A stretch of DNA of 64,000 bases from Membranipora membranacea (lineage: Eukaryota > Bryozoa > Gymnolaemata > Cheilostomatida > Membraniporidae). Below are positions 47,995-59,325 of this stretch, one piece after another; within the stretch, counting starts at the first letter, position 1, and every line of letters begins with the position of its first letter. The stretch spans positions 16,974,062 through 17,038,061 of the forward strand of contig OU612074.1 of the NCBI GenBank assembly GCA_914767715.1. The letters are read 5' to 3'. Made by a program: the position numbers and the translations under genes. The notes beneath the pieces were generated by a model. The model was not told where the DNA came from, did not search any database, and worked only from the letters and a program-made list of their open reading frames with translations.

Positions 47995-49182
47995 GTGTAG
48001 TATTGTAAACTGTCCCCCGCGCGAAAACAACCCCGAGACACTTTACAATATTGTAAACTGTCCCGGGGACACTTTACAATAAAAACAGGCCTATTGTAAA
48101 CTGTCCCCCCCTATTGTAAACTGTCCCCCCCTATTGTAAACTGTCCCCCCCTATTGTAAGCTGTCCCCCCCCTATTGTAAACTGTCCCCCCTATTTGCGA
48201 CTGTCCATATCGAGGGCCCAGCTGTTTATCACCATCCTAAATGGGTCAGATCATCTAACTGGAGCATACCATGATGTTCAAGCTGCCACTATGATGGCCA
48301 AAGTTGTACCATGGGGATGGTGGTGGTATCTCATTGAATGAGTGTATAAAGCCTCTTTTTCATATGGTACTTTGGGGATCTATTTTTCGCAAACACTAGT
48401 TATTTGAAGCTCCTATGATTTAGAGATGTCTGGTTTGCGAAGAAAGGTGCACTAAGCCAACAGTGGATAGATGTGTAGTTGTCAAATCACAGAACACACA
48501 TACTTTCATTGCAGGTTCATGAGCCGCGCGAAAACAATCACCCCATTCGGTCATCTTGAAATCTACCTCAATCATGCATTTGCCTGTGAGTGATGAAAGT
48601 CAGTCACATGTGAGACCTGGAGAAATAACGACTTTTGAGTTTTTCATATTGTGCCGCCTGGTATTGGACTGTAAAATATTGCTTAAGCCGCGCGAAAACA
48701 ACCACCCCCCAAAGTGTCTTATAAAGATTATCTGTCAAAAAACATCTCTAAATCATAGGAACTTCAAATAACTAGTGTTTGCGAAAAATAGATCCCCAAA
48801 GTACCATATGAAAAAGAGGCTTTATACACTCATTCAATGAGATACCACCACCATCCCCATGGTACAACTTTGGCCATCATAGTGGCAGCCAGAACATCAT
48901 GGTATGCTCCAGTTAGATGATCTGACCCATTTAGAATGGTGATAAACAGCTGGGCTCTCGATATGGACAGTCACAAATAGGGGGGACAGTTTACAATAGG
49001 GGGGGGGACAGTTTACAATAGGGGGGGGGGGACAGTTTACAATAGGGGGGGACAGTTTACAATAGGGGGGGACAGTTTACAATAGGCCTGTTTTTATTGT
49101 AAAGTGTCCCCGGGACAGTTTACAATATTGTAAAGTGTCCCGGGGTTGTTTTCGCGCGGGGGACAGTTTGCAATACTACACC
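47995..49182. mobile_element. 1.2-kb fold-back element with ~440-bp inverted arms, present only in unit A
   Basis: Ends are TGTAGTATTG and CAATACTACA. Each arm runs inward through 'tgtcccccgcgcgaaaacaa', several tandem 'cctattgtaaactgtccccc' units (48103-48195 and, inverted, 48979-49085) and about 240 bp of unique sequence. The loop is about 48440-48735. The 13-mer cgcgcgaaaacaa occurs at 48018, about 48525 and 48689, and inverted at 49145. Flanks give ccggt against cctgt, and unit B reads straight through (ttccggtacatctgg). No coding frame for a transposase. Confidence 0.9.
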
Positions 49183-49225
49183 TGTACATCTGGCAGTTGT
49201 CAACAAGGTCCTCCCAGGAGAGCCT

Positions 49226-49330
49226 TGAAGAGATGTTTACACCGGACCAATAGGGGAACCAGGACAAGCATGTGCGTCTGGAGTAAATGGTCTGCTAGGA
49301 CAACCTATATACCAGGGCAATCAACTGAAG
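49226..49330 (+). pseudogene. Collagen-like G-X-Y scrap (unit A); counterpart about 55010-55118 in unit B
   Basis: One frame reads GEP, a stop, RDVYT, then GPIGEPGQACASGVNGLLGQ PIYQGNQ with glycine at nearly every third position. This suggests a decayed collagen exon. It is short, has a stop and shows no splice sites, so chance is not excluded. Confidence 0.3.
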
Positions 49331-49751
49331 AATGTCACATGCTAGTGCATATTGGCTAGTATTAAGTGTATATTGGCTAGCATGAAGTACTAAAAAAATA
49401 TTTGAATTTTTACAACCCATATTTTGATTCACTTCTAAGCACGAGTGTTGTATTGTGATAGTGATTGTAAAATATATACAATAATGATGGATATACAACA
49501 AAGAACGGTTTTGTGCTCCATGCCAAGATTCAGTCATTCGACGAGGCGTTAGCATCCCCTGCATCTACTTTGTTAGTAAATTCTGTATTCAAAAAATTAT
49601 TATTCAGTATCCCACACAATATTGATGTTGATTTACCTGAATGATCAGGGAGTATGTATATAGCACAAATGATATGCAGATTACCTTTGTGTGTTTTAGA
49701 TTACAGCACATAATTAAAAGTTCAAAATCAGGATTTTGTAGCAAGGGGATT

Positions 49752-52199
49752 GTTGAACCAACAAACGTCGCAAACCCACAAACGTTGCAATTTTTTTAAT
49801 GTCGCAATAGCTCGAACCCACTAACGTCGCAAATGTCGCAACTCAACACAAATACGAAGTTGTCCTCTCATTTGATGCAAATTGGTGATGATGATTTGTT
49901 GCGAGAAGTAGAAAGGAGCATACAAACTGCAAAACACGGTGGGGAATTGAATATCAACATTATATATTGTGCCATGCATAATTTTTGTGTAGTTTTCAGG
50001 TTATTTGAATCATTTTTCCACTTTCTAGAGTCGTTTATTGTTACCTCAGACTCCATTAATACTGTCATAAATGGGTGCTAATCAAGATTTAGCACAAGTA
50101 AGGCAAATATCTGCATACATGTCAAGCTTGAAATATACAGTCATGTTTGATATGGGCTATGCTTTTACACTACTTGAAATGCCATAAATGTTAAATCATT
50201 TATGCATGAATCCCTTTATCTCTTTATGACTTACCCTTTATCTACTGAATAAGGAATTTTTACATCATTCTCAAGATGCAACTTTATGGTTTTACACTAC
50301 TTGGAATGCCATAAATGTTGAATCATCTACGCATGAATCCCTTTATCTCTCTATGACTTACCCTTTATCTACTGAATAAGGAATTTATACATCATTCCCA
50401 AGATGCAAATTTATGGTTTTATGGTATGATAATAAAACCTCAACAGGATACCATAGGAACCATTACCATACAATAGGATGCGATATTACACCTTACATTG
50501 CATAACTGCAATTGTATTTTCATCACTAGAATTATATGCAGTTTGTAAACTCAAACCCTGGGTTATGGACAATCGACCTTGACAGTGGGTCAATGATAGT
50601 GCAGTTGAAAATTTACAGAATTGAATATCGCTTTTTGACCCAGCGGCTTATTGTTAATTGCCATGGTTATAAAATAAATGGGTTTCCCTAAAAAATTCAA
50701 GTCAAATTATAATTGGCCTCAATATACTTTGGTAATTCCATAGATATGCATTATGGGAACCGTTAACCTCTTAAATTTTATTGAATTTGTTATTGTATAC
50801 TCCCTGAAAGAGAAGTCTTCAAAGTGCCACATCCTGCAAAACCATGGCAAACAGTGGCCTTTCTTGACAAGCATTGCTGGAAGGAGAGGGGAACCCCTCT
50901 GACAAAGCTTGTCAAGATAGGGTAAGGGACCAGCAGATGAAATTTTTTGAGATATCGTGATTTGCTTGTTTAGTAATGAAATCAATTTAAAAAAGTTTCA
51001 GCTCAACTATGCCTGGGTACCAGAAGACTATTATCCTACCTCTAAAAATTCAACTTGCTTTTGCCTATCTAGCCAGCAAGTTAAGCAGTATCTATCTATT
51101 CTACCTATACATACAGTGCGCTGCATATACTATCTAGTCCGTGGTATGGAGGAGGGTCAATGAATAAAATAATAAAGAGCTGAGAAAATCTGCTGTAGCC
51201 ATAGCCTACTTATTATCCATATTGATAAATAAATCTAACATGGTCAGCCAGCGCCTATATCATAGATATATATTATATATAAGACAAAACATTCTCATGG
51301 CACACAGTATTGTCTAGGAACACAGGTTTTTGTTTCCATTGATCAAACTAAAACTAACTCAATAAACATGCCCAAGGCTCTCAGATGATTGCTCACGTAC
51401 ATCTGCTTGTAATCAAGGTTCATTAATGTTCAACCAGGGAGAATGGATGAACTTTCTACCGTACCGTTTTATTTCATAAGTGGGATGTAGAAAACATGTT
51501 ATGAGTCATTCTATTTTACTTTGTGAGGAAACAACTCCCAACAAAATGAAAATTAAAAATTTACATGGTACATGGTATATAAAAAAAGTTTGACTTATCT
51601 GGGAAATCCAAAGTGTTGCATCATGGGAAGGTGCAATTTGATGGATTAAGGCCATGTCAGCAAGAGGAAAAAATATAGCACTCAATCCAACTGTGTCAAC
51701 ACCTCTTGACAAGTTCAATCTTTGGCTAAATCAAACATTAAGGTACATCACAAATTGGTATGTCACTATGACTGCTAAATAGTGATTAGCATCCCTAATA
51801 TGACAGCATTAATGGATTCTGAGGTAACAACAAACGACTCTAGGAAGTGAAAAAAATGATTCAAATAACCTGAAAAATATTCAACAATTACCCAGAGCAC
51901 AATATATAATGTTGATATTCGATTCCCCACCGTGTTTTGAAGTTTGTATGCTCCTTTCTACTTCTCGCAACATATCATCATCACCAATTTGCATCAAATA
52001 AGAAGACAACTTTGTATTTTTGTTGAGTTGCGACATCTGCGACGTTAGTGGGTTCGAGCTATTGCGATGTTTAAAAAATTGCGACGTTTGTGGGTTTGCG
52101 ACGTTTTAAAAACCCTTCGTTGCGACGTTTTTTGGATTGCGACGTTAGTGGAACGCTAGATTGCGACGTTTTGACGTTTGCGACGTTTGTGGGTTCAAC
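49752..52199. mobile_element. 2.45-kb element with ~400-bp inverted repeats of CGTCGCAA words (unit A)
   Basis: Begins gttgaacc.acaaacgtcgcaaa and ends with the inverted counterpart ttgcgacgtttgtgggttcaac. The arms contain many copies of 'acgtcgca(a)' with varied spacers ('aacccactaa', 'aacccacaaa'), then about 250 bp of non-repetitive sequence that is also inverted (about 49830-50085 against 51780-52020). The left arm lacks about 80 bases that unit B keeps. The interior (50090-51770) includes a 127-bp tandem doublet at 50163-50416 and no transposase frame. Flanks 'aggggatt' and 'agggataa' are only weakly repeated. Superfamily undetermined. Confidence 0.85.
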
Positions 52200-52666
52200 A
52201 GGGATAAATGCTGGTTATTTTTATCCTTGTGTCATACGTACTTATGTAAACAAATCATGCTTTATCTCAATTACGGCACAACAGTGGATAGGATCAGATA
52301 AGGACAGTAACTTGGCTAATATTTTTATATACCATAATCAAACCTCTCCGATAACAGTGTAGTTATTAAGTGGGAACAGCCATACAGGCAGTGGAATCCA
52401 AAGTGTCAATCTACATTTCGATCTAATATTCTATGAAAGTGAGTAAAGATTACTAATATCACAGCCCCATTTAAACACTTTCAACAGAAGTACGAGTAGA
52501 AATCTCCTGCTGCCTGGTTATCTGTACATTTTTGTTGGTTGTTACAACTGACTGCTATTGTGTGTATAATTCTGCTTTTGTGTGAACTTTGATGACCAGT
52601 TGCTTTTATGAGAACATTTTATCTTCACTTATTCAGGAATACAAAGGAGAACTTTGAACTAACAAG

Positions 52667-53176
52667 ATGTCAGACCCGAATCATACCGAGGATAATACTT
52701 CAGCCAGCATTTCTATGTCTATAAATGTTTTGCAATTAGAGAGCACTCCAGTCAGCAATGATCCCATCACCATTCCCCAGCAACCTAGCTCGACCACAGG
52801 CGCAATTCTCCCAGTGGTACCAGAACAAGCCAGTGCAGACAATAGAGGGTCAATATCTGCTCAGCAACCAGAGGAAAGTTCGTCTCACACGTCTTCTGGA
52901 ACAACATCATCGATCGCATCTTCGTCAGGCAACATCACAAATCGAATGAGCAACCTTACTCGGGTCGTTGGGTCGTATCGGGATGAGACAACTAGAGCTT
53001 TGGCAGCCCAAGAAGAACGCCATGAAGAAGAAATGGCCTCGGTCAACAACAAAGTTCATGCTCAACAGCAAGAGATTGAGTCCCTCAAAGAAGAGATGGC
53101 CTCACTCAGAAGAGTGATTGAAGCCAAGCTAGTAACCAACACAAGGGCTGAAGACCGCGCTGGAGAACACCAATGA
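52667..53176 (+). CDS. Intronless coiled-coil ORF, 169 residues (unit A)
   Basis: ATG at 52667 in good context (aacaagATGtc) begins MSDPNHTEDNTSASISMSIN. Residues 1-90 are serine-, threonine- and proline-rich and probably disordered. Residues about 100-157 form a coiled coil (ETTRALAAQEERHEEEMAS, QQQEIESLKEEMASLRRVIE). It ends RAEDRAGEHQ. No signal peptide or membrane segment. The frame is kept in unit B except at the end. It could be a host gene, the first exon of a longer gene, or the ORF1-like remnant of a mobile element; nothing decides this. Confidence 0.5.
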   Translation: MSDPNHTEDNTSASISMSINVLQLESTPVSNDPITIPQQPSSTTGAILPVVPEQASADNRGSISAQQPEESSSHTSSGTTSSIASSSGNITNRMSNLTRVVGSYRDETTRALAAQEERHEEEMASVNNKVHAQQQEIESLKEEMASLRRVIEAKLVTNTRAEDRAGEHQ

Positions 53177-55543
53177 CTGAGGTTTAGTTCATTGAGAAGA
53201 CTAAGATAGTTTCGGAACAGAAGCAGCCATAACCAATTTAATAGTATATGCAGTAAAAAAAATAGCAACAGACAATTATACATCGTATGTCATCATGCTT
53301 TTTTTCGACTGGAGTTATACTTTAAACTATCTGATTGGGAATGAACTATTGAAATAAAATAATCAGTAAATTCTGGGTAGGATGTTCGCTCATTTTAGAC
53401 CAAACATGATACAGACCTGAGTTATTTGTTATGCATTTATGCCTGGCAATTGGGACAACAATCAGACAATCAAACAGCATCTCTCCAGCTACACAGATTA
53501 TGCCTTTTCTAGGTGAATCCGAAGAGCAGTAAGAAAATTATTTTTCACAATTTATGAGATGTATTACCTCTGTAATTTGATTTTAATTCAATGAGGAATG
53601 CAACATGGCTGCATATAATCTTTTGGTGAAGATGCTGTCAATTGAAACCACAACTGGCAGACGACTTATAAATTTATAGAAGTGATGAAATTAACAAAAC
53701 ACCATAATGTTGTACATTTTGTACAATCTGTTGTCATGGCTATTTATCAAGTTAATTCTTGATCCCTTTGCCTGCGGCATGACCAGTGGAAGGGAGCAAC
53801 AGGAATGCAGGCAATTGGATAAAACATGCTCTAAGCTTGATTGGGACATTGAGGCACAACTCTTAATAATATTTGTCAATATTTGTCAACTAAGCAGCAG
53901 CCATTCTTGCGATACTGGTATGAATGGCGTTTTATTCGTGCTAAAGAGCAAAACCACTAAAAAATACTCAGTTGATGACTTCAACCAGAGCAGGCACTTT
54001 AGATTGCATTCACAATCAAGTCCGAGTTACCTGTCTAAATGTATTGGATATTCCATGAATCGGGAAGATGAATGAAAATCTCCTTCAAGGGAATTTACTT
54101 TGAGGACAAGGACAAGGACAATGCTTCTTATTTGTTTAAACATTGAAATAGACTTTGCATTTGGAAAATAATCTGTGAAACAAAGTTCTGCTTCTTGTGG
54201 AGGAGAGTAGCAAAACAAGTTTTTTTTGGTATCATGTAGAGAGAAGAGAAAGCCACCGAAACTACAACATTTCCAGCCTTTTTTTGTGTTGTAGAATCTG
54301 AACAAGATTACAAATCAATGTGGAGGATATTTGACAGTTTTTTCTGGTGTTTTCTACACACCTAATTCCCCAACCATCTAGCCAAAAAACTATGAATTTA
54401 TATGGACAATAAGTATTAGCTCCCCTTAAACCAGAATCAAACTGAAGTTTCTTCCTGGAATAGAAATGAAGAGTTACAAATCTACTTGCTATGATTATTT
54501 ATTAACAGTAAGGAACAGATCACTAACTGTACCATACTTCGATTTGACCGTTGTGCTTGTACACAAAGTAATCATTTTTTTAGAAGGCTGCTCTGCTGAC
54601 TGACTTCTTTATGTGAAAGGTAGCAGCGCCATAAGTTGGATAGTGATGATGGTGATTTTTTAAACAGGCAAACATTGATTGCCAATGTTCCTCATGAGGC
54701 AGGATGAACCCAACATTGTAAGTTTTCCTTGTTGGTGCAAGTATATTTAGCATCAACCATTTTTGTTGTGGTTTGTCCGGAAGATTGAATATAGGGATGA
54801 ACAGAATGTAACAAACAACATTTGATGTCGGCGCGGAGCAGTACAGCCAGTTACCCCGACAACTAACACTCTATGCGAAAACTTTTCAAGTGACAGTCAT
54901 AAAATAAAAATAACAATAAGAAGAATAAAATATTATGCCTCATTTGAGGGTTGACCGAAGAGGAATATAGTTCCGGTACATCTGGCAGTTGTCAACAAGG
55001 TCCTCCCAGGAGAGCCTTGAAGAGATGTTTACACCGGACCAATAGGGGAACCAGGACAAGCATGTGCGTCTGGAGTAAATGGTCTGCTAGGACACCCTAT
55101 ATACCAGGGCAATCAGCTGAAGAATGTCACATGCTAGTGCATATTGGCTAGCATTAAGTGTATATTGGCTAGCATGAAGTACTAAAAAAATATTTGAATT
55201 TTTACAACCCATATTTTGATTCACTTCTAAGCACGAGTGTTGTATTGTGATAGTGATTGTAAAATATATACAATAATGATGGATATACAACAAAGAACGG
55301 TTTTGTGCTCCATGCCAAGATTCAGTCATTCGACGAGGCGTTAGCATCCCCTGCATCTACTTTGTTAGTAAATTCTGTATTCAAAAAATTATTATTCAGT
55401 ATCCCACACAATATCGATGTTGATTTACCTGAATTATCAGGGAGTATGTATATAGCACAAATGATATGCAGATTACCTTTGTGTGTTTAAGATTACAGCA
55501 CATAATTAAAAGTTCAAAATCAGGATTTTGTAGCAAGGGGATT

Positions 55544-58070
55544 GTTGAACCCACAAACGTCGCAAACGTCAAACGTCGCAATCTAGCGTTCCACTAACGT
55601 CGCAGTCCAAAAAAACGTCGCAACGAAGGGTTTTTAAAACGTCGCAAACCCACAAACGTTGCAATTTTTAAAATGTCGCAATAGCTCGAACCCACTAACG
55701 TCGCAAATGTCGCAACTCAACACAAATACGAAGTTGTCCTCTCATTTGATGCAAATTGGTGATGATGATTTGTTGCGAGAAGTAGAAAGGAGCATACAAA
55801 CTGCAAAACACGGTGGGGAATTGAATATCAACATTATATATTGTGCTATGCATAATTGTTGTGTAGTTTTCAGGTTATTTGAATCGTTTTTCCACTTTCT
55901 AGGGTCGTTTATTGTTACCTCCATTAATACTGTCATAAATGGGTGCTAATCAAGATTTAGCACAAGTAAGGCAAATATCTGCATACATGTCAAGCTTGAA
56001 ATGTACAGTCATGTTTGATATGGGCTATGCTTTTACACTACTTGAAATGCCATAAATGTTAAATCATTTATGCATGAATCCCTTTATCTCTTTATGACTT
56101 ATCCTTTATCTACTGAATAAGGAGTTTTTACATCATTCTCAAGATGCAACTTTATGGTTTTACACTACTTGGAATGCCATAAATGTTGAATCATTTATGC
56201 ATGAATCCCTTTATCTCTTTATGACTTACCCTTTATCTACTGAATAAGGAATTTATACATCTTTCCCAAGATGCAAATTTATGGTTTTATGGTATGATAA
56301 TAAAACCTCAACAGGATACCATAGGTACCATCACCATACAATAGGATGCGATATTACACCTTGCATTGCGTAACGGCAATTGTATTTTCATCACTAGAAT
56401 TATATGCAGTTTGTAAACTCAAACCCTGGGTTATGGACAATCGACCTTGACAGTGGGTCAATGATAGTGCAGTTCAAAATTTACAGAATTGAATATTGCT
56501 TTGTGACCCAGCGGCTTATTGTTAATTGCCATGGTTATAAAATAAATGGGTTTCCCTAAAAAATTCAAGTCAAATTATAATTGGCCTCAATATACTTTGG
56601 TAATTCCATAGATATGCATTATGGGAACCGTTAACCTCTTAAATTTTATTGAATTTGTTATTGTATACTCCCTGAAAGAGAAGTCTTCAAAGTGCCACAT
56701 CCTGCAAAACCATGGCAAACAGTGGCCTTTCTTGACAAGCATTGCTGGAAGGAGAGGGGAACTCCTCTGACAAAGCTTGTCAAGATAGGGTAAGGGACCA
56801 GCAGATGAAATTTTTTGAGATATCGTGATTTGCTTGTTTAGGAATGAAATCAATTTTAAAAAATTTCAGCTCAACTATGCCTGGGTACCAGAAGACTATT
56901 ATCCTACCTCTAAAAATTCAACTTGCTTTTGCCTATCTAGCCAGCAAGTTAAGCAGTATCTATCTATTCTACCTATACATACAGTGGGCTGCATATACTA
57001 TCTATTCCGTGGTATGGAGGAGGGTCAATGAATAAAATAATAAAGAGCTGAGAAAATCTGCTGTAGCCATAGCCTACTTATTATCCATATTGATAAATAA
57101 ATCTAACATGGTCAGCCAGCGCCTATATCATAGATATATATTATATATAAGACAAAACATTCTCATGGCACACAGTATTGTCTAGGAACACAGGTTTTTG
57201 TTTCCATTGATCAAGCCAAAACTAACTCAATAAACATGCCCAGGGCTCTCAGATGATTGCTCACGTACATCTGCTTGTAATCAAGGTTCATTAATGTTCA
57301 ACCAGGGAGAATGGATGAACTTTCTACCATACCGTTTTATTTCATAAGTGGGATGTAGAAAACATGTTATGAGTCATTCTATTTTACTTTGTGAGGAAAC
57401 AGCTCCCAACAAAATGAAAATTAAAAAATTATATGGTACATGGTATATAAAAAAAGTTTGACTTATCTGGGAAATCCAAAGTGTTGCATCATGGGAAGGC
57501 TGTGCAATTTGATGGATTAAGGCCATGTCAGCAAGAGGAAAAAATATAGCACTCAATCCAACTGTGTCAACACCTCTTGACAAGTTCAATCTTTGGCTAA
57601 ATCAAACATTAAGGTACATCACAAATTGGTATGTCACTATGACTGCTAAATAGTGATCAGCATCCCTAATATGACAGCATTAATGGATTCTGAGGTAACA
57701 ACAAACGACCCTAGGAAGTGAAAAAAATGATTCAAATAACCTGAAAAATACTCAACAATTACCCATAGCACAATATATAATGTTGATATTCGATTCCCCA
57801 CCGTGTTTTGAAGTTTGTATGCCCCTTTCTACTTCTCGCAACATATCATCATCACCAATTTGCATCATATGAGAAGACAACTTCGTATTTTTGTTGAGTT
57901 GCGACATCTGCGACGTTAGTGGGTTCGAGCTATTGCGACGTTTAAAAAATTGCGACGTTTGTGGGTTTGCGACGTTTTAAAAACCCTTTGTTGCGACGTT
58001 TTTTGGATTGCGACGTTAGTGGAACGCTAGATTGCGACGTTTTGACATTTGCGACGTTTGTGGGTTCAAC
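55544..58070. mobile_element. Same CGTCGCAA inverted-repeat element in unit B (2.53 kb)
   Basis: Corresponding position and about 97% identity to 49752-52199, with the more complete left arm (55544-55950) and right arm about 57650-58070. Its presence in both units means it inserted before the segmental duplication. The arm frame at 55698-55949 (IGDDDLLREVERSIQTAKHG) is shared by both units and, inverted, by the other arm. Confidence 0.85.
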
Positions 58071-58537
58071 AGGGAGAAATGCTGGTTATTTTTATCCTTG
58101 TGTCATACGTACTTATGTAAACAAATCATGCTTTATCTCAATTACGGCACAACATTGGATAGGATCAGATAAGGACAGTAACTTGGCTAATATTTTTTTA
58201 TACTATAATTAAACCTCTCCGATAACAGTGTAGTTGATAAGTGGGAACAGCCATACAGGCAGTGGAATCCAAAGTGTCAATCTACATTTCGATCTAATAT
58301 TCTATGAAAGTGAGTAAAGATGACTAATATCACAGCCCCATTTAAACACTTTCAACAGTAGTACGAGTAGAAATCTCCTGCTGCCTGGTTATCTGTACAT
58401 TTTTGTTGGTTGTTACAACTGACTGCTATTGTGTGTATAATTCTGCTTTTGTGTGAACTTTGATGACCAGTTGCTTTTATGAGAACATTTTATCTTCACT
58501 TATTCAGGAATACAAAGGAGAACTTTGAACTAACAAG

Positions 58538-58993
58538 ATGTCAGACCCGAATCATACCGAGGATAATACTTCAGCCAGCATTTCTATGTCTATAAATGTT
58601 TTGCAATCAGAGAGCACTCCAGTCAGCAATGATCCCATCACCATTCCCCAGCAACCTAGCTCGACCACAGGCGCAATTCTCCCAGTGGTACCAGAACAAG
58701 CCAGTGCAGACAATGGAGGGTCAATATCTGCTCAGCAACCAGAGGAAAGTTCGTCTCACACGTCTTCTGGAACAACATCATCGATCGCATCTTCGTCAGG
58801 CAACATCACAAATCGAATGAGCAACCTTACTCGGGACATTGGGTCGTATCGGGATGAGACAACTAGAGCTTTGGCAGCCCAAAAAGAACGCCATAGAGAA
58901 GAAATGGCCTCGGTCAACAACAGAGTTCATGCTCAACAGCAAGAGATTGAGTCCCTCAAAGAAGAGATGGCCTCACTCAAAAGAATGACTTAA
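58538..58993 (+). CDS. Coiled-coil ORF, 151 residues (unit B), C-terminus lost
   Basis: Same start and body as 52667-53176, with a few amino-acid changes (L24S, R60G, VV to DI, E to K). At the end, 'agagtgattgaagcc' of unit A reads 'agaatgacttaagcc', creating TAA at 58991-58993 and removing the last 18 residues. The coiled coil is kept. Whether either copy is expressed is unknown. Confidence 0.5.
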   Translation: MSDPNHTEDNTSASISMSINVLQSESTPVSNDPITIPQQPSSTTGAILPVVPEQASADNGGSISAQQPEESSSHTSSGTTSSIASSSGNITNRMSNLTRDIGSYRDETTRALAAQKERHREEMASVNNRVHAQQQEIESLKEEMASLKRMT

Positions 58994-59325
58994 GCCAAGC
59001 TAGTAACCAACACAAGGGCTGAAGACCGCGCTGGAGAACACCAATGACTGAGGTTTAGTTCATTGAGAAGACTAAGATAGTTTCGGAACAGAAGCAGCCA
59101 TAACCAATTTAATAGTATATGCAGTAAAAAAAACTAGCAGCAGACAATTATACATCGTATGTCATCATGCTTTTTTTCGACTGGAGTTATACTTTAAACT
59201 ATCTGATATATACATTTTTATTGGCATCAAAAGTCATCTCATTCGAAATATTTTGCACCAGAAAACAATTTTTTTATAACAAAAAAAGAGAAACAGAAGG
59301 CAAATAATATCATCAATGATGTTGG

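Larger units (their letters stand above)
47565..54534 (+). repeat. Tandem segmental duplication, left unit (A)
   Basis: From about 47565 the sequence repeats from about 54538 in the same order and orientation at roughly 97% identity by eye. The unit holds a minus-strand frame, a collagen-like scrap, a 2.4-kb inverted-repeat element and a coiled-coil ORF. Unit A alone carries the 1.2-kb fold-back element. 53580-54534 has no counterpart inside the window; it would pair with sequence beyond the right edge. It includes a 122-codon frame (53707-54075) that I do not recognise. Confidence 0.9.

Noticed and set aside
48100-48200. Regularly spaced repeats that look like a CRISPR array
   Set aside because: The spacers are only runs of C and the units are inverted in the other arm; this is a tandem repeat inside a eukaryotic fold-back element.
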